A DNA stretch of 53,043 nucleotides from Smithella sp. PtaU1.Bin162 (GTDB taxonomy: Bacteria; Desulfobacterota; Syntrophia; Syntrophales; Smithellaceae), in NCBI GenBank assembly GCA_002068015.1, contig MVRV01000137.1, positions 1 through 53,043 of the forward strand, given 5' to 3'. The notes under the pieces were generated by a model. It saw only the letters and a program-made list of their open reading frames with translations, was not told the DNA's origin and searched no databases. The position numbers and the translations under genes are program-made. Positions 50,787 to 53,043 of the stretch are shown piece after piece. Positions within the stretch are counted from its first letter, which is position 1; each line of letters starts with the position of its first letter.

Positions 50787-53043
50787 ATGGCAAAACGCAC
50801 AGACATTAAGAAAGTGTTGATTATCGGTTCCGGCCCCATCGTTATCGGGCAGGCCTGTGAATTTGATTATTCCGGAACGCAGGCCTGTAAAGCACTGCGC
50901 AAGCTGGGTTACAAGATCATCCTTGTCAATTCGAACCCGGCTACAATCATGACCGATCCGGGCATGGCCGATGTTACCTATATTGAACCGCTGAATTTCC
51001 AGACGCTCGTGGAAATCATCGAAAATGAAAAACCCGATGCCATACTGCCTAACCTGGGCGGCCAAACCGGCCTCAATCTTACTTCGGAACTGCACCGCAA
51101 AGGGATATTGAAGAAGCACAAGGTTAAAGTAATCGGCGTGCAGGTAGATGCGATTGAACGCGGCGAAGACCGTATCGCCTTCAAGGAAACCATGAATAAA
51201 CTGGGCATTGATATGCCGGCAAGCGAGCCCGCCACCACAGTAGAAGAAGCCGAAAAAATTGCCGCCCGGCTCGGTTATCCGGTGGTTATTCGTCCGGCCT
51301 ATACGATGGGCGGCACAGGCGGCGGCATGGTTTACAATCTGGAAGAGCTGCGTACCATCGCCGGCCGCGGCATAGCGGCAAGTCTGATCGGCCAGATCCT
51401 GGTGGAAGAATCGGTATTGGGATGGGAAGAACTGGAACTCGAAGTGGTGCGCGATGCTAAAAATAAGATGATTACGGTCTGCTTCATCGAAAATGTCGAC
51501 TCCATGGGCGTGCATACCGGCGACTCCTACTGCACGGCGCCGATGCTTACCATTAGCCCCGAGCTGCAAAAGAAGCTGCAGAAATATTCGTATGATATTG
51601 TGGAGGCGATTCAGGTGATCGGCGGCACAAACGTTCAGTTTGCCCATGATCCGAAAACCGACCGGATTGTCGTCATTGAAATCAATCCGCGCACCTCGCG
51701 TTCTTCGGCACTTGCTTCCAAAGCCACGGGTTTTCCCATTGCGCTTATTTCCTCCATGCTGGCCTCCGGTATTACGCTCGATGAAATACCTTACTGGCGT
51801 GAAGGCACGCTGGATAAATACACGCCTTCCGGCGATTATGTTGTTGTGAAATTCGCCCGCTGGGATTTTGAAAAATTCCGCGGCGCCGAAGACAGGCTGG
51901 GTACCCAGATGCGCGCCGTGGGCGAGGTCATGAGTATCGGTAAAAATTACAAGGAAGCATTTCAGAAGGCCATTCGCTCGCTGGAAAAGAGCCGTTACGG
52001 TCTCGGGTTTGTCAAGGATTTCAATAAAAAATCTCTGGAAGAACTAATGGAAAGCTTGAGTGAACCATCCAGCGAACGGCAATTTATTATGTATGAAGCT
52101 CTGCGGAAGGGTGCTTCCGTGGATACTCTTGCCGCCCGCACTTATATTAAAAAATATTTCATTGAACAAATGAAGGAACTGGTTGAACTGGAAGAAAAGA
52201 TTCTCCAGTATAAGGGGAAGGTATTGCCCGATGCCCTGTTGCAACAGGCGAAAAAGGATGGGTTTGCCGATAAATATCTGGCGATAATCCTGGGCAAGAA
52301 AGAAACTGAAATCAGAAAACAGCGTCTGGCAATGGGGATGCAAGAATGCTGGGAAGCTGTTCCGGTGAGTGGTGTGGAAAATGCAGCCTATTATTATTCC
52401 ACCTATAACGCTCCCGATACGGTGAAGGTAAGCCCCAATAAAAAGATAATGGTTTTAGGCGGCGGTCCCAACCGGATCGGGCAGGGAATTGAATTTGACT
52501 ATTGCTGTGTCCACGCGGCTTTTGCTCTGCGTGATGAAGGTATTGAAACCATCATGGTCAACTGCAATCCGGAAACAGTTTCGACGGATTACGATACATC
52601 GGATAAACTTTACTTTGAGCCGCTTACGGTGGAAGATGTTTTGAGTATTTACGAAAAAGAGAAACCGGAAGGTGTAATTGTGCAGTTCGGCGGTCAGACG
52701 CCGCTCAACATTGCAGCCGATCTGGCGAAAGCCGGTGTAAAAATAATCGGCACTTCTCCGGAAACGATTGATCTTGCCGAAGACCGTGACCGTTTCCGCA
52801 AGATGATGGATAAGCTGGGTATTCCCATGCCGGCATCGGGCATGGCGAGCACTCTCGCCCAGGCACTGGAGGTGGCGGGCCGTATCGGGTATCCGCTCAT
52901 GGTGCGTCCTTCTTATGTGCTGGGGGGGCGGGGCATGGAGATTGTTCATGATGAAGAAATGCTCAAACGTTATGTTGCGGCGGCTGTCGGCGTTACTCCG
53001 GAGCGTCCCATTCTGATCGACAAGTTTCTGGAAAATGCCATTG
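50787..53043 (+). CDS. carB: Carbamoyl-phosphate synthase large subunit (partial, 3' end off the window)
   Basis: 752 complete codons of a protein of usually about 1070 aa are present. CarB makes carbamoyl phosphate for arginine and pyrimidines from bicarbonate, ATP and glutamine-derived ammonia. The first ATP-grasp half begins with KVLIIGSGPIVIGQACEFDYSG and contains RPAYTMGGTGGG and EINPRTSRSSALASKATG. The second half repeats this with VLGGGPNRIGQGIEFDY and RPSYVLGGRGMEI, the duplicated CarB plan. The ATG at 50787 gives the family's MAKRTDIKKVLIIGSGPIVIG opening; AAGGA lies about 12 nt upstream. No carA is adjacent upstream. Confidence 0.96.
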   Translation, partial: MAKRTDIKKVLIIGSGPIVIGQACEFDYSGTQACKALRKLGYKIILVNSNPATIMTDPGMADVTYIEPLNFQTLVEIIENEKPDAILPNLGGQTGLNLTSELHRKGILKKHKVKVIGVQVDAIERGEDRIAFKETMNKLGIDMPASEPATTVEEAEKIAARLGYPVVIRPAYTMGGTGGGMVYNLEELRTIAGRGIAASLIGQILVEESVLGWEELELEVVRDAKNKMITVCFIENVDSMGVHTGDSYCTAPMLTISPELQKKLQKYSYDIVEAIQVIGGTNVQFAHDPKTDRIVVIEINPRTSRSSALASKATGFPIALISSMLASGITLDEIPYWREGTLDKYTPSGDYVVVKFARWDFEKFRGAEDRLGTQMRAVGEVMSIGKNYKEAFQKAIRSLEKSRYGLGFVKDFNKKSLEELMESLSEPSSERQFIMYEALRKGASVDTLAARTYIKKYFIEQMKELVELEEKILQYKGKVLPDALLQQAKKDGFADKYLAIILGKKETEIRKQRLAMGMQECWEAVPVSGVENAAYYYSTYNAPDTVKVSPNKKIMVLGGGPNRIGQGIEFDYCCVHAAFALRDEGIETIMVNCNPETVSTDYDTSDKLYFEPLTVEDVLSIYEKEKPEGVIVQFGGQTPLNIAADLAKAGVKIIGTSPETIDLAEDRDRFRKMMDKLGIPMPASGMASTLAQALEVAGRIGYPLMVRPSYVLGGRGMEIVHDEEMLKRYVAAAVGVTPERPILIDKFLENAI

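Noticed and set aside
50751-51647. 298-codon minus frame opposite carB
   Set aside because: Antisense shadow of the highly conserved CarB N-terminal half.
1-53043. tRNA, rRNA, CRISPR array or intact transposase
   Set aside because: No T-loop GGTTCGAATCC-type sequence in a cloverleaf, no regularly spaced repeats and no transposase motif were seen on either strand.

Overview
The window looks like a piece of a chromosome from an anaerobic Gram-negative bacterium. My inference is Desulfobacterota, possibly the Syntrophales/Smithellaceae side. The grounds are a Gram-negative envelope gene set (outer-membrane porin-like barrel, TolC, lipoproteins, AsmA), several genes that suit anaerobic or syntrophic acid and amino-acid metabolism (BKACE enzyme, AtoE-type carboxylate transporter, rubredoxin-like protein), moderate GC content, and small palindromic repeats of the kind scattered through such genomes. 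No rRNA, tRNA, CRISPR array, intact insertion sequence or prophage was seen. The last gene (carB) runs off the right edge.

Layout. 1-3.2 kb: a porin-like barrel behind a possible sigma-54 promoter, then a KefB-type cation/proton antiporter with a TrkA domain. 3.3-9.2 kb (minus): a trehalose/glucose cluster read as ROK glucokinase, GH15 hydrolase, OtsA, OtsB; the OtsA carries an extra membrane-bound sensor-like N-terminus. 9.8-13.1 kb (minus): a 7-TM hybrid histidine kinase and a short MgtE lacking the N domain. 13.4-14.7 kb: a hotdog thioesterase and a class I amidotransferase, divergent. 14.7-17.2 kb (minus): a compact signalling operon of PilZ, a 98-aa protein, HDOD, and a degenerate receiver fused to GGDEF. 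17.3-18.3 kb: a protein of unknown family.

18.3-25.2 kb (minus): a complete tripartite ABC exporter (TolC, TetR repressor, HlyD adaptor, two ATPases, two permeases), equivalent to the E. coli cecR-ybhGFSR locus but with YbhF split in two and tolC included. A tandem AACC-N4-GGTT operator overlaps its promoter. A repeat-filled scar and a VOC-fold gene of foreign-looking codon use follow. 26.0-29.0 kb (minus): omega-amidase, aminotransferase and BKACE genes. 29.4-37.0 kb (plus): class A acid phosphatase lipoprotein, a lysine-rich small protein with a near-consensus promoter, a large AsmA-family protein, an FMN reductase, a UbiA-like prenyltransferase and an alpha/beta hydrolase.

37.1-40.0 kb (minus): an hsp20-lon proteostasis pair. 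40.1-45.2 kb (plus): a chagasin-type protease inhibitor, then typA, an MBL hydrolase and prfC closely packed. 45.3-48.4 kb (minus): an AtoE-type transporter followed by an exported N-acyl-D-amino-acid deacylase, with hairpins between and after. 48.4-49.2 kb is mostly non-coding but holds a 30-codon ORF with a perfect Shine-Dalgarno. 49.2-53.0 kb: a CsgG/LpoB-like lipoprotein, a rubredoxin-like protein, queF and the first 70% of carB.

Most of the window is ordinary chromosomal housekeeping. The least ordinary items are the sensor-OtsA fusion inside a closed trehalose/glucose cycle, the PilZ/HDOD/GGDEF operon with its unexplained 98-aa member, the exporter operator, the unknown 333-aa protein, the 30-codon ORF, and several unrelated palindromic repeat families.
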